NCBI RefSeq assembly: GCF_003711515.1
Contig: NW_021167086.1
Coordinates: 1,139,149-1,203,148, forward strand
Reading direction: 5' to 3'
Origin: Sodiomyces alkalinus F11
Lineage: Eukaryota > Ascomycota > Sordariomycetes > Glomerellales > Plectosphaerellaceae
Length of the DNA: 64,000 nucleotides
The position numbers and the translations under genes are program-made. The notes under the pieces were generated by a model. It was not told the origin of the DNA and searched no databases. It worked only from the letters and a program-made list of their open reading frames with translations. Of the stretch, positions 22,429 through 34,129 are shown one piece after another (within the stretch, counting starts at the first letter, position 1; every line of letters begins with the position of its first letter).

Positions 22429-24353
22429 ATGTCTACCCTTGCGGATGAACTCCTTCAGGACTTCGAAGACTCGGGTTCGGATGCCGAGGATGTTCCCCAT
22501 GATGATTCTCGTGAGCTTGCCGGTGCGAATGGGGAATCCGAACCCCACGACAAAGCATTCATGGACATGGATGTAGACGGACAGGATGGCCCCGAGGAGG
22601 AACAGGAGAATGGCTCGGGACACACCGTGGCGTTCGTTGAAGACGCCCAAACCGCGAAAGAAAAGGTCGAGAAAATGCAATTCGGAGCTGTCAACGATGT
22701 TCGCAGCGTGGCTAGCCTCATGCAAAGCCTAGAGCCGGTTCTAGAAGTGAGTGTCACAGTCCCCTGCAATGACTTTTTCTGTGTTCCGACAACATTTACA
22801 TTTCGGTGTTGGAAGACATGTCCCTGACCAGTTCAACCCCTTTGCCGCAGAAAATAGCAAAGTTTCAGTCACAATCTGCCGAAGCGCATATCGTCGGAAA
22901 CATCGAGGACCATCCCGAGTATCACCTCTTGACACAATCCAACAGTATGTCGACGCTCATAGACAGCGAAGTCATGCTAGTACACAAGTTCATCCGCGAT
23001 CACTACTCGATTCGTTTCCCAGAGCTAGAAACTCTGATTACCAATCCTTTGGAATATGCGAAGGTCGTCGCGATATTGGGAAACGGTCCTTTCGATTCGG
23101 AAAGTATCAAGGCCCTTCAACACTCGACTGATAACCCCTTGAAGTCTACGCTGCGGTCTGTTCTCGACGGTCCGTCTCTCATGATCGTCACCGTGGAAGC
23201 GACGACATCAAAGGGTCGCGCCATGACCCCGGAAGAGTTGGCTAGAGTCTTGCGCGCATGCGAGATGATCATCTCACTTGATAAGGCAAAGAAGACATTA
23301 ACCGAATACGTCCAGTCGCGGATGAACATTTTCGCGCCAAACTTGACTTGTTTGATTGGGTCTCTTACCGCCGCCCAACTCCTCAACGCCGCTGGTGGTT
23401 TAACAGCACTTTCGAAAACGCCTGCCTGCAACATTGCCGCATGGGGCTCGAAAAAGGGTACCCGTGCTGGCGGTTTGGCGACAAATATCGGCATCAGGCA
23501 GCAGGGGTTTCTCTACCATTCGCCATTGATTCAGGGCATTCCCAACGATCTAAAGAGACAGGCAATGAGGATTGTATCGGCCAAACTGGTGCTGGCCGCC
23601 CGAGTGGATCGCACCCATTCCAGCCCCGATGGCTCCACGGGCGACGAGCTGAAAGCATCTTGCCTCGAGCGCTTGGAGAAGTTGACCGAGCCGCCTCCGA
23701 ATAAGGGTGCCCGCGCCCTGCCTGTTCCAGACGATAAGCCATCACGCAAGCGGGGTGGCCGGAGAGCGAGGAAGGCAAAAGAAGCCACCGCCATGACCGA
23801 GCTTCGCAAGGCACAGAATCGGATGGCCTTTGGGAAGGAGGAGAAGGAAGTCGGTTACGGCACCGGCGATGGTACCGTAGGCCTGGGCATGATCGGTCAG
23901 GCGAACGACGGCAGGATTCGCAACCTGCAGGTGGACCAGCGTACAAGGGCCAAGCTGAGCGCCAAAAACAAGGGATGGGGTGGGGCAACCTCCTTGAGCG
24001 GTGCTGCCTCATCGCTTCGTGGTGTCGGATCATCCCACGCCGGCAGCATCGATTTGCGAGGCAAGGGCTTACGAACATCCGGCGTGGGGACCTCCATAGG
24101 CAACGCCGGTGCCGGTACAGCATCGTCTTTGGCTTTCACGCCGGTTCAGGGCTTGGAGCTGGTAGACCCGAAGATGCAGGCTGAACTCAATCGCAAGAGG
24201 AAAGCCGAAGAGGATCGGTGGTTCAAAGGAGGGACTTTCACGCAGGTGGCATCTACGGGCAACGATGGCTTCAAAAAACCCGATCTCCCCCCTAACAAGA
24301 GGCTCGATACAGGCCAGGGAAAGATGGGTCCTCCGCCCCCGCGGAAGACATGA
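22429..24353 (+). CDS. PRP31: U4/U6 small nuclear ribonucleoprotein PRP31, join(22429..22746, 22851..24353)
   Basis: Two exons give 606 residues. The start is the ATG at 22429 (MSTLADELLQDFED). The 104-bp intron has donor GTGAGT at 22747, branch CTGAC near 22824 and acceptor CCGCAG ending at 22850, and is in phase 0. The acidic N-terminus is followed by the NOSIC region (IDSEVMLVHKFIRDHYSIRF PELE), then the Nop domain (EYAKVVAILGN, ARVLRACEMIISLDKAKK, NLTCLIGSLTAAQLLNAAGG). The Prp31 C-terminal region contains RKRGGRRARKAKE, AQNRMAFG and SSLAFTPVQGLELVDP. PRP31 binds the 15.5K protein-U4 5' stem-loop complex and holds the U4/U6.U5 tri-snRNP together. The close match to the human protein in order and spacing makes this assignment firm. 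Confidence 0.96.
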
Positions 24354-25456
24354 TGAGGCCAGCTTGGCAACGAAGTGGGGGTTGCGATAATGAGGAAAGG
24401 TGGAATGGCCGTCTGATTATGGAAGAACAGAACGTTGTTTCCCTGGCTCTAGACGGGTTGATGTATTTTATTAGCGAGGCGTTTGGGTGTTCAAGGACTT
24501 CGGAGCCCGACTTCGTTCTCCTGCTTTTACACTTAGAGGATGCATAGGGCACTTTCAGTCGATCTCTTTCTGCTGCTGGCGGTTCGGAAGCTGGCATCTC
24601 TCATAATAATCTATCCAGCTTCGGACAGTTCTTACCAGTTTCTTCATTGCAGGAGTACCCTCCTTCTGTCAAACGAATGGAATGTCAACAGAAGGTGACG
24701 CACTTAAGAAGATAGGAATTATGGCTACTGTTGTGAATATTGTCGTTGTCCGAGAAACTTGTACGCCAATGGTCACGTCTCGACCTGTCCCTTTCTGCAG
24801 CTTGGGATGCGTTTCTTGCGAAGTACTTCGTACTCAGTACGTACGTGGTAGAGAACGGCCCATCCTAGGAAGGGACTCGCCTAGGAGATCAGAATATTTC
24901 TGTCTACCTATTGTTACGACAGCCTACAAAGCCAGACATTAATACACTTTACTTGCACCTTGGGTATGGTCTGTACGGTGTATCAGTGTTTCTGCATAAG
25001 AAGGACAGCAGTTTGGGACATGAATAAGAGGCAAGGAACACATAATTACCTACTTCGCACAGGCCCGCGGCTTGAGAAGACGAGTGCTTTACACGTGTAT
25101 AGAAAACTCCGAATATCGGGATAACATGAATACGAATAGAAGAGTGATGTCACAACACTAGGTGTCAACTAAGGTACGAAGTACGTGTACTCAGTAAGCC
25201 GGCTTGGCACCATAGCACTCACTTCTAAGTGATGCGAAGTTCCTGGGCGTAGTGATAAGTGACGATCACCGTGCTGGTGCAAGTGACATTAGGGTACAAC
25301 ATTGACCGGAACATCTACTCCGCGCCACCATCCCTGACAATCTACGCATGGTTGGGATCTAGGGTTCCTCTTGCAAGTCGAACCCACGGAGAACATAAAC
25401 CAACACGAGGGATCGAGATCGTTGAATATGTAGGTTCGTACGGATATGTCCAGGAG

Positions 25457-25780
25457 GAGTGCCCGTCTTCCGCCCCCCCCCGTTCCGTCTTCCGGGTCGA
25501 CTCAAACTCTTTCTGGATTAAAAATCCACTATTTCTCCACCACCCGAAATTACCTAGGTATATTTCCTTAGGGCTAGGGTTCCTTTTATCGTGGAGGGCC
25601 TTCGTGGAGACCTTCTTCATGGAGGCCTTCTTCGTTCCTTATACGCGTTCTGTCTACTTATATTAGGGTACCTAGGAAACCCACCTATTTTCGGGTGGTG
25701 GAGAAATAGTAGATTTTTAATCCAGAAAGAGTTTGAGTCGACCCGGAAGACGGAACAGGGGGGGCGGAAGACGGGCACTC
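25457..25780. repeat. 324-bp inverted repeat with ~100-bp arms
   Basis: The left arm, about 25457-25557 (GAGTGCCCGTCTTCCG... ACCACCCGAAA), pairs almost perfectly with the right arm, about 25668-25780 (TTTCGGGTGGT... CGGAAGACGGGCACTC). They are separated by about 110 bp. Only a few mismatches and small length differences are seen, for example in the poly-C run, and CCTAGG occurs at both inner ends. It is either a foldback/MITE-like transposon or a hairpin-forming locus. No coding capacity is visible. Confidence 0.85.
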
Positions 25781-27599
25781 GTCCAGGAGATGAAGCTCTC
25801 AGCCACGCCGGGTTCGGGCTCGCTGTCAATCAGGGTTTGCCTAACGTCTGGCGTCATCCCGCTCCTCATCGCTGACCCCACCCGGCCTCCCAGACAAGGG
25901 GTTTGGAAAGGGGAATCGGAGCGATGTTGCGGGGTCAATAGGGGTCGTTTTGAAGTGGATGTTCGGAAAACTCAGATGGACCAAAGAATCGACGATGAGT
26001 ACGGAGTAGGTAGGCCCATAATTACCTCCCCGGTACAACATTCACAAGGTGCTTGGCTGCTTATGTATCCGCAGCTGCGCGAGGTGGGGGTAGGCGAGGG
26101 GAGTGGTTTACGAAGTATTGAGGAGGTACCTTAGTCCACGACAGCAGGTACGAAGTGGTATAAATTATGTGGGAGGACGACGAAAGAACCCAAAGCTGTC
26201 ATGTCCAGAAGGCGCAGGGCTATTGCGCATAGGGTTGACCCTGCGCAGGGGTCAAGGGACCCCCCTACTCCGTAGACGGCAAGTGGATGCTCGCGTAGAA
26301 CCCCGATCGTCCGCAGAATTTCTGATCACTGCGGTCAATGTACTTTTGCCGCTGGACCCTGATTACACTTTGTGACGCAGTTCTGATGTGATGTTTTAAA
26401 TGTATCCCTCCCTCTTAACCCCCCGTGCACAAGTTATTGTTTACAACGTACACGAGCGTCCCTGATCCCCGACGGGGTCTTCCGCCCGCGCTCGTTATGC
26501 GCAATATTTTTTTCTCCTGCCCTTTAAAAATTTTACCCCTTGAGGAAAAAAAATAAAGAAAAAAAAAAAGGAGGACATTGTCGGGAGAGGGCAACCTCCT
26601 TGCCGGGTGTACTGTTGAGGTTTGTTAGCAGCAACGACAGAAACAGGGTCGCTCACCATCCCCGCACACACACACACACACGACACGACACGAGAAGTGG
26701 CGTGGGTTAAGAGCCCAACAGACAGGAGAAGAACGTTATTTAGCTAATCGACCATTTTTATAAACTAGCCTCTACGAAGTATATTCCGTAATTTTTCCTT
26801 CGTGGGTCATTTCAAATGGGGTCAGCATACAAATTCGCACAATGAAATACCGAGGATTGCGACCAATGTTGGGACGATACTGCCCAAGCCGCCAATGTCC
26901 TCGAGTACTCCGTGCATACATAGTCGTATGGTGAATACCTACGGCGTAGGACCCCGGTACGCGCAGAAGTTCAACGCGAATCCTTTCAGGTCCAGACCAA
27001 TGGATCGTCGCTCTTACATCCCTCTGTTATTATGGGTAAAACGGGGTTCAGATGGGGTTTGTTAAGAATTCCATGTCCGGATCAGCCACTCCGCTCCTTC
27101 TTGTCCCAAGTTACGAGGTACTCGTACGGCGTATGTATGTACGGATACTTCGCCTTATGATACGACTGAGTGACCGTCGGTCGACACCAGGCAAGCGAGA
27201 GGCAGTCCTCGAGACGGCCTGATAAACCGATAGTCAAACAATAATGCCATGCTGATGGACGGGGACCAGCTTAGGGTTTCGGTGTAGTTAAACTACGGTA
27301 TTGGACCCATCCGTCCAAACGAAAAATACCTTGGTGCCTGTCTCGTGAGAAGTTGCTATGAAAACCAACTTTCTATCCGCATGCGCGGTGTTAAGAGGTA
27401 CTCAGTACATGCAAAAACGAACTAGCTCCATACATTTCGTTTCGGCCGGCATCAGAACGGCCGATCTACCCGATCATTGGTCTGTAGTCCTGAGTAAAGG
27501 TGTCCCCTTCCCTGAATTTTCGTGCGGAGAAATGACTTTGCTCGCGATGGGATATGACTTGGGGTGTGGGTATATACTGCATGGATATAGAAGCCCTTA

Positions 27600-28060
27600 G
27601 TGACTAAGAAATTAACGAAAGACATTTATACTCTTAGTAGAATATATTGTTGAATAGACCTTAGTTTAACGGTTATGTAACGGGCACGGATTTAACTAAA
27701 GGATTATAACCTCGGTAATCTAGGCGAATTAATACCTATAGAATTTTTACTATATATAAAATAGTAGTAGTAGTTCTTTGATAGTCCTGTAGTTATATAA
27801 TTATATATAATTATCTTAATTAATCTTCAATTTAAACCTCTTAATTTTCATTCTATTTTAACTATTCTTAGTTACGATATATATAATATATATAGAATAT
27901 CTAAGACTAATACTATATTCTAGATTATCTAACTGCTTTACAATACAAGTAAATATTAGAATACTAACAGTTACTTAAGGTTTATATCTTATAAAATACT
28001 CAAATCTCTTTAATTACATAAGTTTCTAAGAATATTATCTGCTTTAATCAAGCTCCGTAA
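27600..28060. other. AT-rich, RIP-like patch
   Basis: The composition changes abruptly to AT-rich with many TATA and TTAATT words and few CA/TG. It resembles the RIP-affected blocks elsewhere in the window, but no protein similarity can be read in any frame. It is probably a decayed transposon fragment. Confidence 0.4.
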
Positions 28061-28619
28061 TCACTTAAGGAGGACTGGCCCTAAGCGAGGACGGGGATTA
28101 GGTGTCTATCTAGGCAACGAAGCAAACACCGTAGACATTACCTCGATCCTTCGTCCGGCCAGACCGCGGTTGGGCCTCACGATGGCTGCGAGTACTCCGT
28201 ACCCTTGCTTATTCTGACGTCACAGCAAATTAGCACGGGCCCACGGTGGAGCAAGGAAGAGACCATTGCATTGCTCTTCTTACAGACAGAATATCCGTAC
28301 TTTCGTCCGCGTACGAGAAACTTCATGTTCTGTAGTTATCTATTGAATGAAACGAACGCAATTGACAGGGAGTAGGAACTCCGTAGATTGTTCGTGTTGA
28401 ACTCAACATCTAATCCCATATACGAAGTACGAATATCTTAGTAAGCTCAGACCTTCCTACGCCCAGGTTGCCTGAGCACTTTCGCCACTTCCACTTCCCT
28501 CACAGATGCTGGACTGGACGATTGTACGAAACGCATATATTCCATTACAAGACATTGAGCCACAGGATAGAGGAAGTAAAGTACCATAAAAGCATCAATT
28601 ATAAATTAATTAATATATA

Positions 28620-28749
28620 CAGCGCCCGGCAAAAAGTATTTGAACACGCCGATATACCATCGACCCACAAAATGCCAGGCTGCGGCATATAGGCTTACTA
28701 TCTAGCCTCAAATACGTAGGAGTGTTCAAATACTTATTGCCCCCTACTG
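28620..28749. mobile_element. 130-bp Tc1/mariner-type MITE
   Basis: The left end CAGCGCCCGGCAAAAAGTAT continues TTGAACACGCC. The right end read on the minus strand is CAGTAGGGGGCAATAAGTAT continuing TTGAACACTCC, so the terminal inverted repeats are about 31 bp with few mismatches. Both ends are flanked by TA (28618-28619 and 28750-28751), the target-site duplication of the Tc1/mariner superfamily. The interior is too short to encode a transposase, so this is a non-autonomous element. Confidence 0.88.
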
Positions 28750-28751
28750 TA

Positions 28752-29230
28752 TATATGTAACTTGATAAAAAAATCATTTAGAGGTTTTATATTCTAACCC
28801 CTCTTTAATTGCTCTAAGTATACTTTCAGAGCCTAAATAAACTAATAGTATTACGATAATAAGCGGAGTAGACTATAACTAGATATATCAAGAGGAGAAA
28901 TTATATATATAGAATACAGGGGGACTTAGTACTTTATTAAACGATCTTATAGCTCTTTAATATATTAATATCGACGTGATAATATAGTAACTAATAACTC
29001 TAATAGTTTAATACCTTAGAAACTACCTCGTACTTAGGTATAGATAGCTTTAAAGTATAGATCGATCTTAGCTTAACCTAGATATACTATAATAGTATGA
29101 AAATAGATTATAGGTGCTATTATTAGTATAGATATATTTCTCGAACCTTCTTAATTTTTCTAAAAGTATAAACTATAAATATACCGCTTTGAACAATTAA
29201 ACAGGGGTTATATAGTATATTTATAAGGGG
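28752..29230. other. AT-rich, RIP-like patch
   Basis: A second AT-rich, CA/TG-poor stretch follows the MITE directly. It contains no readable gene. It is probably the remnant of another transposon. Confidence 0.35.
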
Positions 29231-30287
29231 TTGCGTGCTGTTATTTACCGACTTCCCTCTTACTAGCAGGCAAACGCCTAATCCATCAAGGGGAAACTAA
29301 CTGGATTTGGGTGTCTCACTGTCGCGGTGCCTAAATTTCCTCATCCCTCGCTGTCATCGCATATCAGGGACTCCCCCAGATATGTACGAACGTGGAGATA
29401 TTGTTCTTACCAACTTGCATGCGATGGCCATCGTGTTTTTGTTTCCCCGATAAAACGAAACCGTGAAATCCATACAATTCGCATGTTCTTGTTCTCCATA
29501 CAAATACTTAGTTGGTTACGACGAGCTAGTCGACTAGAAGTTTGGAACTACCTTAAATACCAATCGAAAACAACTACGTACGTTATACTTCGTACGTCTT
29601 AGATTCACGCCCACCCCCCTACAGGTTCACCACATCAGTGGTGGGTACCTGAGGAGGAGGTACCTGCCTGGGCCTAGACAGTCTAGACCCCCCGTTCCTG
29701 TCGCAACTCCACATCTGATCCCTGCTCATACTTCCCTCCGCTGGATTCTGGTGCGCCCGGAGCGCCGACAACCACCTACGAAGTACCACCGCTGGTTCCA
29801 GTTGTGGTTCTTCTCTCTCTGCATCTGCACTTTTCCATCGGCTTTCACACTGCAGCTCCATTTCCCCATAGGCATAGTCCGTAATTAATGAACCCCCTCC
29901 CCCTCCCGAGCTTGCACCTGTTGCTCTCGGGAGAGCTCCTCTACCTATATACAAAGGTGGTCATCCAAACGCATACCCCCCTCAATTTTTTTTTTATACC
30001 TTTCGCAACTCACCTCTGCTCTCCCCCACCTCTCGTTTGGACAGTTACATCAACATTCAGGGTCTTCTTCCCTTCGTCGGCCTTCTTTCAAGGGTCTTGC
30101 ATCCCATCACGAATATCGCCATATGCCAAAACGATCAGTTCGACTCGTCACGGCATTTCAACCCTTTCTTCTTTCCCTCGGCGGCCTCTCGCTTCCCCAT
30201 TCCGTCATATACCCGTCCAATCGTCAGCGGCGCCTGTATCATAACCATCCCGGACGCCTGTGAAGAATTCAGCGTCCGTCTTACACC

Positions 30288-31208
30288 ATGCAAGTTCGAG
30301 ATGCCGCCGGTCGTCAGGTCTCTCTCCTGAACGAAGAGCCGCAAGGATCCCATGGTCCAGGACTTCAGCGCCTTAGCTATCATGTCGCAAGCCAGGTCAT
30401 ATCACAGCCATACCATCCCTTCTCCGCCCGAAGTAGTTCTTCATCTATCCCCAACACGCCAGAACTCCTCCGATCAGACTCGTACGACTCCAACATGAGC
30501 GCAGGCCCCAAGTCTCCTTTGACTCCCACCACATACGAGTACGCTCACGGTCACAACCTAGTACCATTGGTAGGGGGTTCGCCCGACGAGTTCGAATTGC
30601 CAGCTAAGAGGCCGCTGGGGCTCTCTGCCAGTAGGTCCAACTCGTACGACGATGAGCCATCTCCTGCCAATTCGGTGCCGGACGGCAGAGCAGGGAAGAG
30701 ATATCCTTGCCGTTACCGAGAGACCCACGGATGCGAGAAAACTTTCACAACTTCAGGCCACGCCTCACGGCACTCCAAGATTCACACGGCTGAGAAAGCC
30801 GTTCAATGCACCTTCCCCGGCTGCCAGAAAAAATTCACTCGGGCAGATAACATGAAGCAGCACCTCGAGACACATTACAAGGACAAGTCCCGGCCAATGG
30901 GGTCTGTGAAGACTTCAGCCCGCAGCTCTGTCGGTGGTGTATCGGCGTCCGCACGGCGATCTTCGTCAACGTCTTCATCGTCGTCCGCCAGGACGTCAAC
31001 ACACGCGCGATCAGTCCTAGACAGAAGCCCCTGGGATATGGAGCCCTACAGCTTTGCGCCTACCAGCGCCACGTCGGTCACCTCGACGAGCCCATGGGAC
31101 CTGCGCGGGTTGAACGGACCTCTTATGAGCCGGCACAGCGCCGCACGCACTCCCAGTAGCGGTCTCGATGCCCTCGCCATGGCCGTGGCTTGTCAAGAAA
31201 GTGCGTAG
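30288..31208 (+). CDS. C2H2 zinc-finger transcription factor
   Basis: A single exon encodes 306 residues from the ATG at 30288 (MQVRDAAGRQVSLLNEE). Two adjacent C2H2 fingers lie at about residues 141-196. Finger one is C141-x7-C149-x12-H162-x3-H166 and finger two is C174-x4-C179-x12-H192-x3-H196, linked by TAEKAVQ; the EKTFTTSGHASRHSKIH and KKFTRADNMKQHLETH signatures are typical of fungal DNA-binding C2H2 proteins. The rest is Ser/Pro-rich and probably disordered, with possible phosphorylation sites (SPLTPT, SPWD twice). It should act in the nucleus; the target genes are unknown and I cannot name an orthologue. A GTGCGT just before the stop (31201) could be a donor for an extra intron that would extend the C-terminus. 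Confidence 0.85.
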   Translation: MQVRDAAGRQVSLLNEEPQGSHGPGLQRLSYHVASQVISQPYHPFSARSSSSSIPNTPELLRSDSYDSNMSAGPKSPLTPTTYEYAHGHNLVPLVGGSPDEFELPAKRPLGLSASRSNSYDDEPSPANSVPDGRAGKRYPCRYRETHGCEKTFTTSGHASRHSKIHTAEKAVQCTFPGCQKKFTRADNMKQHLETHYKDKSRPMGSVKTSARSSVGGVSASARRSSSTSSSSSARTSTHARSVLDRSPWDMEPYSFAPTSATSVTSTSPWDLRGLNGPLMSRHSAARTPSSGLDALAMAVACQESA

Positions 31209-32039
31209 TGGACGCGATGCCTGGGGCAATGCGACTTTCAGATCTCATTTCCGCACACTTTTATATTGTCCGGCCTCCTTGGTGCGGCGCACCGATCCCT
31301 GTGGTCACCTGCAAGCGATTTTGCGTCTCACGTCTTTGGTCTCTCTTTTCATACCGCTCTCACATTACGTGCGCAATTCTTTGCATGCCTAGAGTCGATT
31401 TGGGCGATCTGCAGGCGATGATGCTCGACTCGGGCTGGATCTGGCGTCATGGGTTAGGTCATATATACTGCCGGAAGAGGTATGTATGTATATATATATA
31501 TATATATATTTCCCTTCGGCGTTTATTGGGGGCGTTCGGCTGGTCGGTGCGATTGTCGCAATCAAATAGCGAACCTGCACCCGCACTTTCACGACGCAAT
31601 CGGGCAACGAGGGCACATCAAAATGTCGGCGTTGGGGTTTTTTACTTGGCACCTCTCCTCCCTCCGATGCTATGTTGGGGTGGAATCGTATTTGTACTAG
31701 TAATCAACGGCGTTACTGGACAATAATGAATTGATTGGGTGTATGTCTTGCACTCTTCGCAACTTATCTGCTGCCCAGAATGATCGGTGCTCTAGCTCTC
31801 GTGAACGACACGAGCTTATTATCCCCATAACATGGTCTGATTAGTTACCTTAGGTACCTACCTTGGTACCTTAGATGGAGCCACCAAAGTCAAAACTCCC
31901 TCGCTGCCTTTGGCTCGTCGACCGTATTCACAGTCGAGCGCCACGTACTTCTGTACCTGTCTCCATTCATTCACGGGCTACTTACTACCTTACAAGCATG
32001 AGAGTCGTCCGGGCATATATTTAACATGTATCTAGTGGA
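31209..32039. other. 3' intergenic region between convergent genes
   Basis: Shared 3' region of the C2H2 gene and acetate kinase. It contains a (TA)n microsatellite at about 31489-31509 and a palindromic cluster of ACCTTAGGTACC-type words at 31848-31875. No gene is supported. Confidence 0.5.
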
Positions 32040-33366
32040 CTACCAGATTCGTTCATCCTCCGCACAGGATCTGGCCATTTCGAACTGTTCGTCCGTTTGG
32101 CACACAAGCACCCCATGTCTAGATCCTTTGGCGCTCACATCCTGGACAACGTCGGTGATCTCGGCCGCGTTCGAAGTGTCATCGATTTCAAACCCTAAAC
32201 AGGATACGCTTTGCGCAACTCGGTCTCGAAGTTTGCTGCTTTTCTCTCCAATGCCTCCGGCGAAGACGAGGGCATCGACCTGCCCGCGCAGAGCCACGTA
32301 ATAGCTCCCTACGAAACCGCAAATGCGGTCAACAAAGATGTCGAAAGCCAGCTTGCATGCCGGGTCGTCGCTTTCCGAAATGGCCCTAAAGTCCGTTGTT
32401 CCCGTCAACGATTTCCAACCGCTCTGCTTATTGAGGATGTCTTCGGCTCGGGAGATGTGCAATTCCGGAGTCGAGTAGGGCGTTAACTTTCCCACGTCGT
32501 TAGTGTAGTGGAAGACCAGACTGTATTGGACACGAGTCAGTCGGAAGCGAACCGAGACGACGAGATGGTAACCCAAGATTTGGGGCGCGTTCCACCAACC
32601 TGGGATCAACACTTCCGCTTCTTGTGGCGCCAGGAAGTCCAGCCAAGGGCGTCAGTCCCATGCTGGTATCCCAGCTCTGGCCATTCTTGATGGCGCAGGC
32701 ACTTGCGCCGCTTCCCAGGTGCAGGGCGATGATGCTTAGCTCCCCAATTTCCTTGCCGAGATATCCGGCGACGGACCGGGTGATGAAGGAATAGCTAAGG
32801 CCGTGAAAGCCATACTTGCGTAGCCCGTTCTTCCTGGCAATGTCGGGGTTCACGGGGTAGGTACGTATGTGCTCTGGAATGGTCGAGTGGAACTGGGAAT
32901 CGAAATAAGCAATGTTGGCGGCGTCTGGCAGCTGATCCAAACAAGACCTGACGATGGTCAAGGCAGCACGGTTGTGGAGCGGTGCTAGATTACTGAGAGC
33001 CTCGATATTGTCGTACGTCACGGGGCCGATGAGCTGTGAAGATGCATAGTCTCCGCCATGGACGATTCGGTGACAGGTGATGGCAATGTCGGCCTTGCTC
33101 TTGATCTCTTGTAGGTTCGGATCGTCGATGAAAAGACCGAGCAGAAGTTCAAAGGCGTCATCCTGTTGCTCGACGGGCTGCCACGCCTTTTCTGCCTTCT
33201 TCTTGGTTTTGTTATGACATGTATAGAAGACAGCAACGGGCCCGGCTGTCAGTCCGCTGACCTGCGCTTCGGCGATCTGCTGTGGTGTCTTCCGGAAGGT
33301 AGCAGAAAATACAGAGATCTTGACGGAACTTGATCCGGAGTTTATAGCAAGTAGCACCTTTGCCAT
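32040..33366 (-). CDS. acetate kinase, complement(join(32040..32520, 32600..33366))
   Basis: Two exons encode 415 residues. The start is the ATG at 33366 (MAKVLLAINSGSSSVKISVF); 38 more in-frame codons upstream are not family-like. The 79-bp intron (32521-32599) has an uncommon donor GTTGGT, a CTGAC branch point and acceptor TACAG, and restores VDP-S-LVFHYTND across the join. Motifs include the AINSGSSSVK signature, CHRIVHGG, YFDSQFHSTIPEHI, KYGFHGLSY, LHLGSGASACAI, MGLTPLAGLPGATRSG and FAGGIGEKSS, which cover substrate and nucleotide binding in the ASKHA fold. It interconverts acetate plus ATP with acetyl phosphate plus ADP. In fungi the usual partner is phosphoketolase, which makes acetyl phosphate; no phosphoketolase gene is present in this window. 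It probably acts in the cytosol. Confidence 0.95.
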
Positions 33367-34129
33367 TTTCGAGACAACACACTCTGAGTTATCGGATGTT
33401 GATAGTACGACCCATGAACGAGATGGATAGATCAGTCGACGTAGTCGTGGCCCAACGAATGGATGCCGCTGCTTTGACAAGCAATCCTAGCTCAAGAATC
33501 TGTTCACTCCCAATGTCCCTGATCTCGGTACAGGCCGTGAAGATAAATCAGACGTGGCGTGATGTTCGAGAGATTGCGTTTCCAAGTCGGCACACTGAGT
33601 GAACGAAGAGATAGACGTGACGTCATCACACACGTCACCCAACCCGATGTTAGGGGGTAGAAAGTTAGAGGCGGTTCTGGTGCTTTGCGGATTACCGAGT
33701 ATTCTGTGTCTCAAGGGTAGCAATTATCTACACGTACAGTGTACCAGGTCTGACTAACGGACACGATCCAGTTACACAATATGCCGCCAGTACTTCGATG
33801 GCCACAGGCAACCTCGAATCAAAGGGTATTTCCTAATTTCCTAGAAAAGAAGGCGTTAATGGTATGAACAGGTCAGCCGCGCCTCGCCTCGCCTTGGTTC
33901 GTTTGGTGGCCATGACAATGATACCCGGTGAACTTTGAGACCTCGTTTTTGGTTGGAGTTCGCGAAACTCATGCCGGGACAAGCAAGGTGCCCACCTAAT
34001 ATGTGGAAGATTTTGTCCAACTGAAAGTTTCATGAAACCCCAACGCCGCCACCCACCCGCGCAACTGGAGAGAGAGGGGAGGAAGAAAAGAGAGTGGGGA
34101 GATAAAAGGCGATCATACAGAAACCAATC
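33367..34129. other. intergenic region upstream of acetate kinase
   Basis: Contains the promoter side of acetate kinase and the 3' side of the Zn2Cys6 gene. No gene or clear element is visible. Confidence 0.4.

Larger units (their letters stand above)
24354..30287. other. 5.9-kb gene-poor region
   Basis: No frame here looks like a real gene. It holds the 324-bp inverted repeat (25457-25780), a poly-A/purine run (about 26540-26570), a (CA)n run (26664-26681), AT-rich patches at about 27600-28060 and 28752-29230, the MITE at 28620-28749, and several GTACGAAGTAC-type motifs (24822, 25174, 26140, 28421, 29586). The last 650 bp are the promoter and leader of the C2H2 gene. Confidence 0.55.

Noticed and set aside
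25259..26134. Open frames across the inverted repeat
   Set aside because: Translations of the two arms and spacer show no protein-like pattern and are explained by the foldback.
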